Shown here piece by piece: positions 26,770 to 34,810 of a DNA stretch of 64,000 nt. The notes below the pieces were generated by a model. It worked only from the letters and a program-made list of their open reading frames with translations, was not told the origin of the DNA and searched no databases. The position numbers and the translations under genes were made by a program. Source of the DNA: Cronobacter dublinensis subsp. dublinensis LMG 23823 (GTDB lineage: Bacteria > Pseudomonadota > Gammaproteobacteria > Enterobacterales > Enterobacteriaceae); NCBI RefSeq assembly GCF_001277235.1, contig NZ_CP012266.1:1364001-1428000 (forward strand). The letters run 5' to 3'. Position 1 is the stretch's first letter. Every line of letters starts with the position of its first letter.

Positions 26770-27638
26770 TGTCCATTCTGATCGATAAAAACACCAAAGT
26801 TATCTGCCAGGGCTTTACCGGCAGCCAGGGGACATTCCACTCCGAACAGGCGATTGCCTACGGTACGCAGATGGTTGGCGGCGTCACGCCGGGCAAAGGC
26901 GGCACCACGCACCTCGGCCTGCCGGTGTTTAACACCGTGCGCGAAGCCGTAGAAGCGACCGGCGCGACCGCGTCTGTGATTTACGTACCGGCGCCGTTCT
27001 GCAAAGACTCCATCCTGGAAGCCATCGATGCAGGCATTAAGCTCATCATCACCATTACCGAAGGCATCCCGACGCTGGATATGCTGACCGTAAAAGTGAA
27101 GCTGGATGAAGCGGGCGTGCGCATGATTGGTCCGAACTGCCCGGGCGTTATCACCCCAGGCGAGTGCAAAATCGGTATCATGCCGGGCCACATTCATCAG
27201 CCAGGCCGCGTGGGGATCGTCTCCCGCTCCGGCACCCTGACCTATGAAGCGGTTAAGCAGACCACCGATTACGGCTTCGGCCAGTCCACCTGCGTGGGCA
27301 TCGGCGGCGACCCGATCCCGGGTTCTAACTTCATCGACATCCTCAAGCTGTTCCAGGAAGATCCGCAGACCGAAGCGATCGTGATGATCGGCGAGATCGG
27401 CGGTAGCGCGGAAGAAGAAGCGGCGGCGTACATTAAAGATCACGTTACCAAACCGGTGGTGGGCTACATTGCGGGCGTTACCGCGCCGAAAGGCAAGCGT
27501 ATGGGCCACGCGGGCGCGATTATCGCAGGCGGCAAAGGCACGGCGGATGAGAAATTCGCCGCGCTGGAAGCGGCAGGCGTTAAAACCGTTCGCAGCCTGG
27601 CGGACATCGGCGACGCGCTGAAAACCATTCTGAACTAA
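26769..27638 (+). CDS. sucD: SucD, succinyl-CoA synthetase alpha subunit
   Basis: The 289-residue subunit binds CoA through its N-terminal Rossmann domain (CQGFTGSQGTFHSEQAI). It carries the phosphorylated active-site His in KRMGHAGAIIAGGKGTADEK near residue 246. Length equals E. coli SucD. It is the last gene of the sdh-suc unit. Confidence 0.98.
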   Translation: MSILIDKNTKVICQGFTGSQGTFHSEQAIAYGTQMVGGVTPGKGGTTHLGLPVFNTVREAVEATGATASVIYVPAPFCKDSILEAIDAGIKLIITITEGIPTLDMLTVKVKLDEAGVRMIGPNCPGVITPGECKIGIMPGHIHQPGRVGIVSRSGTLTYEAVKQTTDYGFGQSTCVGIGGDPIPGSNFIDILKLFQEDPQTEAIVMIGEIGGSAEEEAAAYIKDHVTKPVVGYIAGVTAPKGKRMGHAGAIIAGGKGTADEKFAALEAAGVKTVRSLADIGDALKTILN

Positions 27639-27721
27639 ACGTCTCGCCTCGTGGATGCGAGGTAAACACATCCAATAATAAGATTCGACATGGTTGGCTA
27701 CCCGCAAGGGTAGCCTTTTTT
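27639..27721 (+). ncRNA. Possible SdhX (RybD)-type sRNA from the sucD 3' UTR
   Basis: In E. coli and Salmonella the 3' UTR of the sdhCDAB-sucABCD mRNA is processed into the Hfq-dependent sRNA SdhX. This 3' UTR has the right place, size and a strong Rho-independent hairpin ending in six T, preceded by an A/U-rich stretch suited to RNase E cleavage. The assignment is by position and architecture; I could not compare the seed sequence, and the 5' end is approximate. Confidence 0.4.
27696..27721 (+). terminator. Terminator of the sdh-suc operon
   Basis: A perfect 8-bp stem GGCTACCC / GGGTAGCC with a GCAA tetraloop is followed by TTTTTT. It lies 57 bp after the sucD stop. Confidence 0.93.
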
Positions 27722-28248
27722 ATTGCCTGCGGCGGTGCCTGGGCGCGTTTGCGGGCGGCAATGTTCATTATGATGCTACAACCCTCCTGAAACGCCTTCT
27801 GGGCGCATTTGCGCGTCAGGCTTTACGGAATCCGGCGCAGCCGATGAGCACGTGTTACAGAGGCGCTGAACGTAAAACAGGGCATCACGCTCAAGGCTTG
27901 CGCAGGCGTATTCATTCACGCCAGGTGGTTTGATGAGGATTTCACGGTTCCGAGAGGACATGACGCTTTTGTGGCGTGCTGCAATAAGCGATAAGTTTTA
28001 ATAGTGAAATTAATAAGTAAATTAATTGTGAAATAAAAAGATATTTTTTGATCTAAGGAATTTCGATTCACTGCCGATATTAACAAGGAAGTGTGATTGA
28101 TATCTCGAATCGATGTTCAGAGAAATAACCCAGAGTTATTATTCGTTGCGCTTTGGTAACCCGATAGTCGTTAAAAAAACACTTATCGTTAACATTATTT
28201 TCACTTAACCCGTTCGGGGTGAAACATAATTAACAATGGGTATAAAAA

Positions 28249-28262
28249 CTGATTTGAATCAA
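28249..28262. promoter_or_regulatory. FNR-like box upstream of cydA (distal)
   Basis: CTGAT–TTGA–ATCAA matches the FNR consensus TTGAT-N4-ATCAA in nine of ten positions. FNR and ArcA are known to control cydAB in enterobacteria. The site lies 344 bp before the cydA start in the AT-rich control region. Confidence 0.5.
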
Positions 28263-28345
28263 ACTTTTTCAGTTGATAAAAAGCGTGAGAAAGCGCTAAA
28301 TTGCGGTTGATCAATCTGGTCTCGGAGCGGCAATTTAGGTATAAA

Positions 28346-28359
28346 TTGATCGCCATCGA
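28346..28359. promoter_or_regulatory. FNR-like box upstream of cydA (proximal)
   Basis: TTGAT–CGCC–ATCGA matches the FNR consensus in nine of ten positions. It lies 97 bp downstream of the first candidate, so the two boxes fall close to a whole number of helical turns apart. Confidence 0.5.
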
Positions 28360-28605
28360 AAAACGCAAATAACGGTATGTGCAAATCTGTTTATTATCTC
28401 TGGATTGCAGCGTAAAATATTTGCCGAATCAATTTGGATTTCTTTTAACTTATTTGTAACCTTTCGCCTTTACTTTTTCACAAATACACGCAGTGATTTA
28501 AGCGACGGCTAACGGGAGCAAATGTCATTGGTATTGGGGCATGCGTTGTGGCGTTTTTAAAAAACGCCACGCTCGAAGTCTTCATGCGAGGAGCAAGGAG
28601 TCAAG

Positions 28606-30174
28606 ATGTTAGATATAGTCGAACTGTCGCGCTTACAGTTTGCCTTGACCGCGATGTACCACTTCCTTTTTGTGCCGCTGACGCTCGGTATGGCGTTCCT
28701 GCTGGCCATTATGGAAACGGTCTACGTCCTCTCTGGTAAACAAATCTATAAAGACATGACCAAGTTCTGGGGCAAGTTGTTTGGTATCAACTTCGCACTG
28801 GGCGTGGCGACCGGCTTGACCATGGAGTTCCAGTTCGGGACTAACTGGTCTTATTATTCCCACTATGTAGGCGATATCTTCGGTGCCCCGCTGGCTATCG
28901 AAGGCCTGATGGCGTTCTTCCTTGAATCGACCTTCGTCGGCCTGTTCTTCTTCGGCTGGGATCGTCTGAGCAAGGTGCAGCACATGGCCGTCACCTGGCT
29001 GGTGGCGCTGGGCTCCAACCTCTCCGCGCTGTGGATCCTGGTGGCGAACGGCTGGATGCAGAACCCGATCGCGTCCGATTTCAACTTCGAAACCATGCGT
29101 ATGGAGATGGTGAGCTTCTCTGAGCTGGTGCTGAACCCGGTAGCCCAGGTGAAATTCGTTCACACTGTGGCGGCGGGCTATTGCACCGGCGCGATGTTCA
29201 TTCTGGGCATCAGCGCGTGGTACATGCTTAAAGGTCGCGACTTCGCCTTCGCCAAACGCTCTTTCGCTATCGCGGCGAGCTTCGGCATGGCGGCGGTGCT
29301 TTCCGTTATTGTGCTGGGTGATGAATCCGGTTACGAAATGGGCGACGTGCAGAAAACCAAACTGGCCGCGATCGAAGCCGAATGGGAAACCCAGCCGGCG
29401 CCAGCCGCGTTTACGCTGTTCGGTATTCCGGATCAGCAGGGCCAGGAAAACCGCTTCTCGATCCAGATCCCTTACGCGCTCGGCATTATCGCGACCCGTT
29501 CCGTCGATACGCCGGTGATTGGCCTTAAAGATCTGCTGGTGCAGCACGAAGCGCGCATCCGTAACGGCATGAAAGCGTACGCGCTGCTCGAACAGCTGCG
29601 TTCCGGTTCTACCGATCAGGCGGTACGCGATGAATTTAACAGCGTGAAGAAAGACCTCGGTTACGGTCTGCTGCTTAAACGCTATACCGATAACGTCGCG
29701 GGCGCGACCGAAGCGCAGATCCAGAAAGCAACGCAGGATTCCATTCCGAGCGTGGCGCCGCTGTACTTCTCGTTCCGTATCATGGTGCTGTGCGGCATCC
29801 TGATGCTGCTGATTATCGGCGCGTCGTTCTGGACGGTGATTCGCAACCGTATCGGCGATAAAAAATGGCTCCTGCGCGCGGCGTTCTACGGCATTCCGCT
29901 GCCGTGGATTGCGGTGGAATCGGGCTGGTTTGTGGCGGAGTACGGTCGTCAGCCGTGGGCAATCGGTGAAGTGCTGCCGACCGCGGTGGCGCACTCTAAT
30001 CTGTCTGCAGGCGACATCCTCTTCTCTATGGTGCTGATCTGCGGCCTGTACACGCTCTTCCTGGTGGCGGAACTGTTCCTGATGTTCAAGTTCGCCCGCC
30101 TGGGGCCGAGCAGCCTGAAAACCGGTCGCTATCACTTCGAGCAGTCCACCGTGGCTTCTCAGCCGGCACGCTAA
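28606..30174 (+). CDS. cydA: CydA, cytochrome bd-I oxidase subunit I
   Basis: The 522-residue polytopic protein binds haems b558, b595 and d and oxidises ubiquinol. His19 (AMYHFLFVPLTLG) is the haem b595 axial ligand of the family. A long periplasmic Q-loop (about residues 250–380) contains the extension typical of the proteobacterial long form. The GRQPWAIGEVLPTAVAHS motif is intact. Length equals E. coli CydA. It starts the cydABX-ybgE group. Confidence 0.98.
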   Translation: MLDIVELSRLQFALTAMYHFLFVPLTLGMAFLLAIMETVYVLSGKQIYKDMTKFWGKLFGINFALGVATGLTMEFQFGTNWSYYSHYVGDIFGAPLAIEGLMAFFLESTFVGLFFFGWDRLSKVQHMAVTWLVALGSNLSALWILVANGWMQNPIASDFNFETMRMEMVSFSELVLNPVAQVKFVHTVAAGYCTGAMFILGISAWYMLKGRDFAFAKRSFAIAASFGMAAVLSVIVLGDESGYEMGDVQKTKLAAIEAEWETQPAPAAFTLFGIPDQQGQENRFSIQIPYALGIIATRSVDTPVIGLKDLLVQHEARIRNGMKAYALLEQLRSGSTDQAVRDEFNSVKKDLGYGLLLKRYTDNVAGATEAQIQKATQDSIPSVAPLYFSFRIMVLCGILMLLIIGASFWTVIRNRIGDKKWLLRAAFYGIPLPWIAVESGWFVAEYGRQPWAIGEVLPTAVAHSNLSAGDILFSMVLICGLYTLFLVAELFLMFKFARLGPSSLKTGRYHFEQSTVASQPAR

Positions 30175-30189
30175 GCGAGGAGATGTAAA

Positions 30190-31329
30190 ATGATCGATTA
30201 TGAAGTATTGCGTTTACTCTGGTGGCTGCTGGTTGGCATTCTGCTGATCGGTTTTGCGGTCACCGATGGCTTTGATATGGGGGTCGGCATGCTGACCCGC
30301 ATCCTGGGGCGTACCGATACCGAGCGTCGCGTGATGATTAACTCCATCGCGCCGCACTGGGACGGCAACCAGGTGTGGCTCATCACCGCGGGTGGCGCGC
30401 TGTTCGCCGCCTGGCCGCTGGTGTATGCCGCGGCGTTCTCCGGCTTCTACGTGGCGATGATTCTGGTGCTGGCGTCGCTGTTCTTCCGTCCGGTGGGCTT
30501 TGATTACCGCTCCAAGATTGAAGATATGCGCTGGCGCAACATGTGGGACTGGGGCGTTTTCGCGGGCAGCTTCGTGCCGCCGCTAGTGATAGGCGTCGCG
30601 TTCGGCAACCTGCTGCAGGGCGTGCCGTTCCACTTCGATAAATACCAGGGCATGTTCTACACCGGTAACTTCTTCCAGCTGCTGAACCCGTTTGGTCTGC
30701 TGACAGGCGTGGTGAGCGTGGCGATGATTCTGACCCAGGGCGCGACCTATCTGCAAATGCGTACCACCGGCGAGCTGCACCTGCGCTCCCGTGCGACCGC
30801 GCAGATTTCCGCGCTGGTGATGATGGTCTGCTTCGTGCTGGCGGGCGTATGGGTGATGTATGGCATCGACGGTTATGTCGTGACGTCGGCCATCGATCCG
30901 CGTGCGGCCTCTAACCCGATGAATAAAGAAGTGGTTCGTCAGGCGGGCGCCTGGTTTGCTAACTTTAACAAGATGCCTGCGCTGTGGGTGATCCCTGCGC
31001 TGGGCGTGGCGCTGCCGCTGCTGACCGTGCTGGCGTCGCGTCTGGGTAAAGGCGCGTGGGCGTTCGTTTTCTCTTCACTGACGCTGGCGTGCGTTATCCT
31101 GACTGCCGGTATCGCCATGTTCCCGTTCATCATGCCGTCCAGCACGATGCTGAACGCCAGCCTGACGATGTGGGACGCGACCTCCAGCCAGCTGACGCTG
31201 ACCGTGATGACCTATGTCGCCGCGGTGTTTGTGCCGACCATTTTGCTCTACACCACCTGGTGTTACTGGAAAATGTTTGGTCGCATCACCAAAGAACATA
31301 TCGAAAGCAACACGCATTCTCTGTACTGA
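30190..31329 (+). CDS. cydB: CydB, cytochrome bd-I oxidase subunit II
   Basis: The 379-residue membrane protein pairs with CydA to form the oxygen reductase. It starts MIDYEVLRLLWWLLVGILLIGFAVTDGFDMGVG, the family N-terminal helix, and has nine or so membrane segments. It lies 15 bp after cydA and 13 bp before cydX. Confidence 0.98.
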   Translation: MIDYEVLRLLWWLLVGILLIGFAVTDGFDMGVGMLTRILGRTDTERRVMINSIAPHWDGNQVWLITAGGALFAAWPLVYAAAFSGFYVAMILVLASLFFRPVGFDYRSKIEDMRWRNMWDWGVFAGSFVPPLVIGVAFGNLLQGVPFHFDKYQGMFYTGNFFQLLNPFGLLTGVVSVAMILTQGATYLQMRTTGELHLRSRATAQISALVMMVCFVLAGVWVMYGIDGYVVTSAIDPRAASNPMNKEVVRQAGAWFANFNKMPALWVIPALGVALPLLTVLASRLGKGAWAFVFSSLTLACVILTAGIAMFPFIMPSSTMLNASLTMWDATSSQLTLTVMTYVAAVFVPTILLYTTWCYWKMFGRITKEHIESNTHSLY

Positions 31330-31342
31330 TAAGGAGCTGACT

Positions 31343-31456
31343 ATGTGGTATTTCGCCTGGATTCTCGGAACGCTTCTTGCCTGTGCTTTCGGGGTCATTA
31401 CCGCCCTGGCGCTGGAGCATGTTGAAGCGACCAAAGCCGGTAAAGTCGAGTCGTGA
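31343..31456 (+). CDS. cydX: CydX, small subunit of cytochrome bd-I
   Basis: The 37-residue single-helix protein (MWYFAWILGTLLACAFGVI…) stabilises the haems of the bd oxidase. Length and sequence match E. coli CydX. An AAGGAG ribosome site precedes the ATG. Its TGA overlaps the ybgE ATG (TGATG). Confidence 0.95.
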   Translation: MWYFAWILGTLLACAFGVITALALEHVEATKAGKVES

Positions 31457-31749
31457 TGAAACGCCTCATCACCGTGCTTTACGCGCTAATGGACAAGAGC
31501 CCGTTACGGGCTCTTTCCTTAATGATGGCGCTGATGCTGGCGGGTTGCATGTTTTGGGACCCGTCGCGCTTTGCGGCGAAGACCAGCGGCCTTGAGATCT
31601 GGCAGGGGCTGTTTCTGATGTGGGCCGTCTGCGCCGGGGTTATTCACGGTGTGGGGTTCCGCCCCCGTGCGGTGCACTGGCAGGGCATTTTCTGTCCGCT
31701 GATAGCGGATCTGGTAATGCTGGCCGGGCTGCTTTTTTTCTTCGCCTGA
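31456..31749 (+). CDS. ybgE: YbgE, cyd operon-associated membrane protein
   Basis: The 97-residue protein belongs to the Cyd operon protein YbgE family, with the conserved segments LAGCMFWDPSRFAAKTS and CAGVIHGVGFRPRAVHWQGIF. Three hydrophobic helices are visible. Its role with the bd oxidase is unresolved. The ATG at 31456 is preferred to the GTG one codon upstream. Confidence 0.93.
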   Translation: MKRLITVLYALMDKSPLRALSLMMALMLAGCMFWDPSRFAAKTSGLEIWQGLFLMWAVCAGVIHGVGFRPRAVHWQGIFCPLIADLVMLAGLLFFFA

Positions 31750-31882
31750 ACAAGGTTTAACCTGCTTTTCTGTGGGCTTTTCGGAGCCCATAAATATTTA
31801 CTCTCCGTTTACTTCTCCCCATTCCAAACCCACATTCACTTGCGTATAGTAGCAGCGTTTATTTGCATTACCGGGATGTAGA

Positions 31883-32287
31883 GTGAGCACAACGCTGTTT
31901 CGATGGCCGGTTCGTGTCTATTACGAAGACACCGACGCCGGTGGTGTGGTTTATCACGCCAGTTACGTCGCCTTTTATGAAAGAGCACGCACAGAGATGC
32001 TGCGCCACCACCACTTTAATCAGCAGGATTTACTGGCGGAGCGAGTAGCCTTTGTGGTTCGCAAGATGACGCTTGAGTATCTTGCGCCTGCCCGACTCGA
32101 CGATATGCTCGAAGTCCAGACCGAAATTACCACGCTGCGTGGCACCTCCATGGTGTTCAGGCAACGGATTGTTAACGCGGAAAACCAGCTTCTCAACGAA
32201 GCCGAGGTGCTGATTGTCTGCGTTGATCCACTCTTAATGAAGCCTCGTGCGCTTCCCAAGTCTATTGTCGCGGAGTTCAAGCAGTGA
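31883..32287 (+). CDS. ybgC: YbgC, acyl-CoA thioesterase
   Basis: The 134-residue hotdog-fold thioesterase has the 4-hydroxybenzoyl-CoA thioesterase-type active-site segment YYEDTDAGGVVYHASYVAFYERART, where Asp18 is the catalytic residue. It begins the tol-pal operon with a GTG start at 31883 and overlaps the tolQ start by 4 bp (GTGA). Confidence 0.96.
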   Translation: MSTTLFRWPVRVYYEDTDAGGVVYHASYVAFYERARTEMLRHHHFNQQDLLAERVAFVVRKMTLEYLAPARLDDMLEVQTEITTLRGTSMVFRQRIVNAENQLLNEAEVLIVCVDPLLMKPRALPKSIVAEFKQ

Positions 32288-32982
32288 CTGACATGAATAT
32301 CCTTGATTTGTTCCTGAAGGCAAGTCTTCTGGTTAAACTTATCATGTTGATTTTGATTGGTTTTTCAATCGCGTCCTGGGCCATCATCATTCAACGAACG
32401 CGCATTCTTAATGCTGCCTCGCGTGAAGCAGAAGCCTTCGAAGATAAATTCTGGTCGGGCATTGAGCTGTCTCGCCTGTATCAGGAGAGCCAGGGCCGTC
32501 GTGAAAACCTCTCCGGCTCCGAGCAGATCTTCTATGCCGGTTTTAAAGAGTTCGCTCGTCTGCATCGCGCCAACAGCCATGCGCCGGAAGCGATTGTCGA
32601 AGGGGCGTCGCGCGCGATGCGTATTTCGATGAATCGCGAACTCGAAACCCTTGAAAACCATATTCCGTTCCTCGGCACGGTCGGTTCGATAAGCCCGTAT
32701 ATCGGTCTTTTCGGTACCGTGTGGGGGATCATGCACGCCTTTATCGCGCTCGGTGCGGTGAAACAGGCCACGCTGCAAATGGTCGCGCCAGGTATCGCCG
32801 AAGCGCTGATCGCCACCGCGATCGGCCTGTTTGCGGCTATCCCGGCGGTCATGGCGTATAACCGCCTGAACCAGCGCGTGAACAAGCTGGAGCTGAATTA
32901 CGACAACTTTATGGAAGAGTTCACGGCTATCCTGCATCGTCAGGCTTTCAGCACCAGTACCAGCGAAAGCAACAAGGGGTAA
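32284..32982 (+). CDS. tolQ: TolQ, proton-channel subunit of Tol-Pal
   Basis: The 232-residue inner-membrane protein of the TolQ/ExbB/MotA family uses the proton-motive force with TolR to energise TolA. Three membrane helices are visible: an N-terminal one (LLVKLIMLILIGFSIASWAI) and two near the C-terminus with VGSISPYIGLFGTVWGIM and APGIAEALIATAIGLFAAIPAV. It starts with GTG within the ybgC stop. Confidence 0.97.
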   Translation: MTDMNILDLFLKASLLVKLIMLILIGFSIASWAIIIQRTRILNAASREAEAFEDKFWSGIELSRLYQESQGRRENLSGSEQIFYAGFKEFARLHRANSHAPEAIVEGASRAMRISMNRELETLENHIPFLGTVGSISPYIGLFGTVWGIMHAFIALGAVKQATLQMVAPGIAEALIATAIGLFAAIPAVMAYNRLNQRVNKLELNYDNFMEEFTAILHRQAFSTSTSESNKG

Positions 32983-32985
32983 GTC

Positions 32986-33414
32986 ATGGCCAGAACACGT
33001 GGACGTGGTCGTCGTGATCTGAAATCTGAAATCAACATCGTTCCGCTGCTGGACGTGCTGCTGGTGCTGCTGCTGATTTTTATGGCGACGGCGCCCATCA
33101 TCACCCAGAGCGTGGAAGTCGATTTGCCGGACGCCACGGATTCCCAGACCGTCAGCAGTAATGACAACCCGCCGGTGATTATTGAGGTCTCCGGCGTGGG
33201 CCAATACAGCGTGGTAGTGGAGAAAGACCGTATGGACCAGTTGCCTGCAGAGCAGGTGGTGGCCGAGGCGCAGCGTCGCCTGCAGGAAAACCCGAAAACG
33301 GTCTTTTTAATCGGTGGCGCCAAAGACGTTCCTTACGACGAGATAATCAAAGCGCTGAACCTGTTGCATCAGGCAGGCGTGAAATCTGTCGGCTTAATGA
33401 CGCAGCCTATCTGA
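32986..33414 (+). CDS. tolR: TolR, Tol-Pal energy transducer
   Basis: The 142-residue protein of the ExbD/TolR family has a basic cytoplasmic tip (MARTRGRGRRDLKSE), one transmembrane helix with the proton-carrying Asp in VPLLDVLLVLLLIFMATAPI, and a periplasmic dimer domain. It lies 3 bp after tolQ. Confidence 0.97.
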   Translation: MARTRGRGRRDLKSEINIVPLLDVLLVLLLIFMATAPIITQSVEVDLPDATDSQTVSSNDNPPVIIEVSGVGQYSVVVEKDRMDQLPAEQVVAEAQRRLQENPKTVFLIGGAKDVPYDEIIKALNLLHQAGVKSVGLMTQPI

Positions 33415-33454
33415 TCCACCCGCCTGACAGGGCTACAAGTTTTGGAAACCGAGA

Positions 33455-34687
33455 GTGGCAAAGGCAACCGAACAAAACGATAAGCTGAAACGCGCGATCA
33501 TCATTTCAGTGGTGCTGCACCTGTTGCTGATTGCGCTGCTGATCTGGAGCTCGTTCGACGAGCATATCAATGAAGACGCTGCGGGCGGCGGCGGCGGTTC
33601 TGCGATTGACGCCGTCATGGTCGATCCCGGCGCGGTAGTGCAGCAATATAACCGCCAGCAGCAGCAACAGGCCAGCGCGAAACAGGCCGCCGAGCAGCGC
33701 GAGAAACAGGCGCAGCAGCAGGCTGAAGAACTGCGCGAGAAACAGGCGGCCGAACAGGAACGCCTGAAAAAACTTGAGCAGGAGCGTCTGGAAGCCCAGG
33801 AGAAAGCGCAGCAGCAGGCGGAGCAGCAGAAACAGGCTGAAGAAGCGGCGAAGCGCGCTCAGGAGCAGCAAAAACAGGCGGAAGAGGCGGCAGCCAAAGC
33901 CGCGGCGGATGCGAAAGCGAAAGCCGACGCTCAGGCGAAAGCAGCGGAAGAAGCCGCGAAGAAAGCCGCTGCCGACGCGCAGAAAAAAGCGCAGGAAGAG
34001 GCTGCGAAAGCGGCGGCTGCGGCGAAGAAAGCACAGGAAGAAGCCGAGAAAAAAGCCGCTGCTGACGCCGCGAAGAAAGCCCAGCAGGACGCCGAGAAAA
34101 AAGCGGCCGCTGAGGCGGCGAAGAAAGCTGCTGCTGAAAAAGCGGCGGCAGAAAAAGCCGCTGCCGAGAAAGCCGCTGCTGAGAAAGCGGCCGCCGCTGA
34201 GAAGGCCGCCGCCGATAAGAAAGCGGCGGCGGACAAAGCGGCCAAAAAAGCTGCCGCCGCGAAAGCGGCTGCTGAAAAGGCCGCCGCTGCTGAAGGCGTT
34301 GACGATCTGCTGGGCGATCTCAGCTCAGGTAAGAATGCGCCGAAAACCGGTGGTGGGGCGAAAGGCAGTAATGCAGCGCCGGCGGGTAGCGGTAATAGTA
34401 AGAACAACGGTGCCAGCGGCGCTGAAATCAACGGTTACGCCTCGCAGATAAAGTCGGCGATCGAGAGCAAGTTCTATGATGCCTCGTCGTATTCGGGTAA
34501 AACCTGTACGCTGCGTATTAAACTGGCGCCGGATGGTTTACTGCTGGATATCCAGTCGGAAGGTGGCGATCCTGCGCTTTGCCAGGCAGCTATCTCCGCC
34601 GCCCGACAGGCTAAGATTCCTAAACCGCCGAGCCAGGCCGTTTATGAAGTCTTTAAAAACGCGCCGTTGCTTTTCAAACCGCAGTGA
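33455..34687 (+). CDS. tolA: TolA, periplasm-spanning Tol-Pal protein
   Basis: The 410-residue protein links the inner-membrane TolQR motor to Pal and TolB. Domain I is the N-terminal helix (RAIIISVVLHLLLIALLIW with the family Ser-His). Domain II (about residues 70–290) is a long Ala/Lys/Glu/Gln-rich helix with many KAAAEKAAAEKA repeats. Domain III (about 310–410) is the globular C-terminus with KTCTLRIKLAPDG. It starts with GTG at 33455. It is 11 residues shorter than E. coli TolA because the repeat domain differs in length. Confidence 0.97.
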   Translation: MAKATEQNDKLKRAIIISVVLHLLLIALLIWSSFDEHINEDAAGGGGGSAIDAVMVDPGAVVQQYNRQQQQQASAKQAAEQREKQAQQQAEELREKQAAEQERLKKLEQERLEAQEKAQQQAEQQKQAEEAAKRAQEQQKQAEEAAAKAAADAKAKADAQAKAAEEAAKKAAADAQKKAQEEAAKAAAAAKKAQEEAEKKAAADAAKKAQQDAEKKAAAEAAKKAAAEKAAAEKAAAEKAAAEKAAAAEKAAADKKAAADKAAKKAAAAKAAAEKAAAAEGVDDLLGDLSSGKNAPKTGGGAKGSNAAPAGSGNSKNNGASGAEINGYASQIKSAIESKFYDASSYSGKTCTLRIKLAPDGLLLDIQSEGGDPALCQAAISAARQAKIPKPPSQAVYEVFKNAPLLFKPQ

Positions 34688-34810
34688 TTTCCGGTAAAAC
34701 CGGGCTTCACTGTCCGGTTTAAGCCGGCGTGCAATGTGGTTGTCTATCTTTGAGTTTGTTAACATTCTGCTAAATTATCGAGGGCTTTGCGTCCAGATAA
34801 GGGAGATATG

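Larger units (their letters stand above)
27722..28605. other. Long sucD–cydA intergenic region
   Basis: Nearly 0.9 kb holds no supportable gene. The first part (27722–27960) is mixed in composition and could be a decayed remnant, but I recognise nothing in either strand. In E. coli mngR/mngA/mngB lie here. The second part (27970–28500) is strongly AT-rich and is the cydAB control region, with FNR candidates. A run of self-complementary GGCGTTTTTAAAAAACGCC (28551–28569) lies just before the cydA ribosome site GAGGAGCAAGGAG. Confidence 0.7.

Noticed and set aside
27694..27961. Short frames of 60–79 codons after sucD
   Set aside because: They overlap the sdh-suc terminator or lack any ribosome site, motif or similarity that I recognise.
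33655..34290. Tandem-repeat-like DNA in tolA as a possible minisatellite or novel repeat
   Set aside because: It encodes the normal helical domain II of TolA, whose repeat number is known to vary.
33774..34451. Arg/Lys-rich and Ala/Phe-rich frames across the tolA repeat region
   Set aside because: They are frame-shifted and antisense readings of the Ala-Lys-Glu repeats of TolA domain II.
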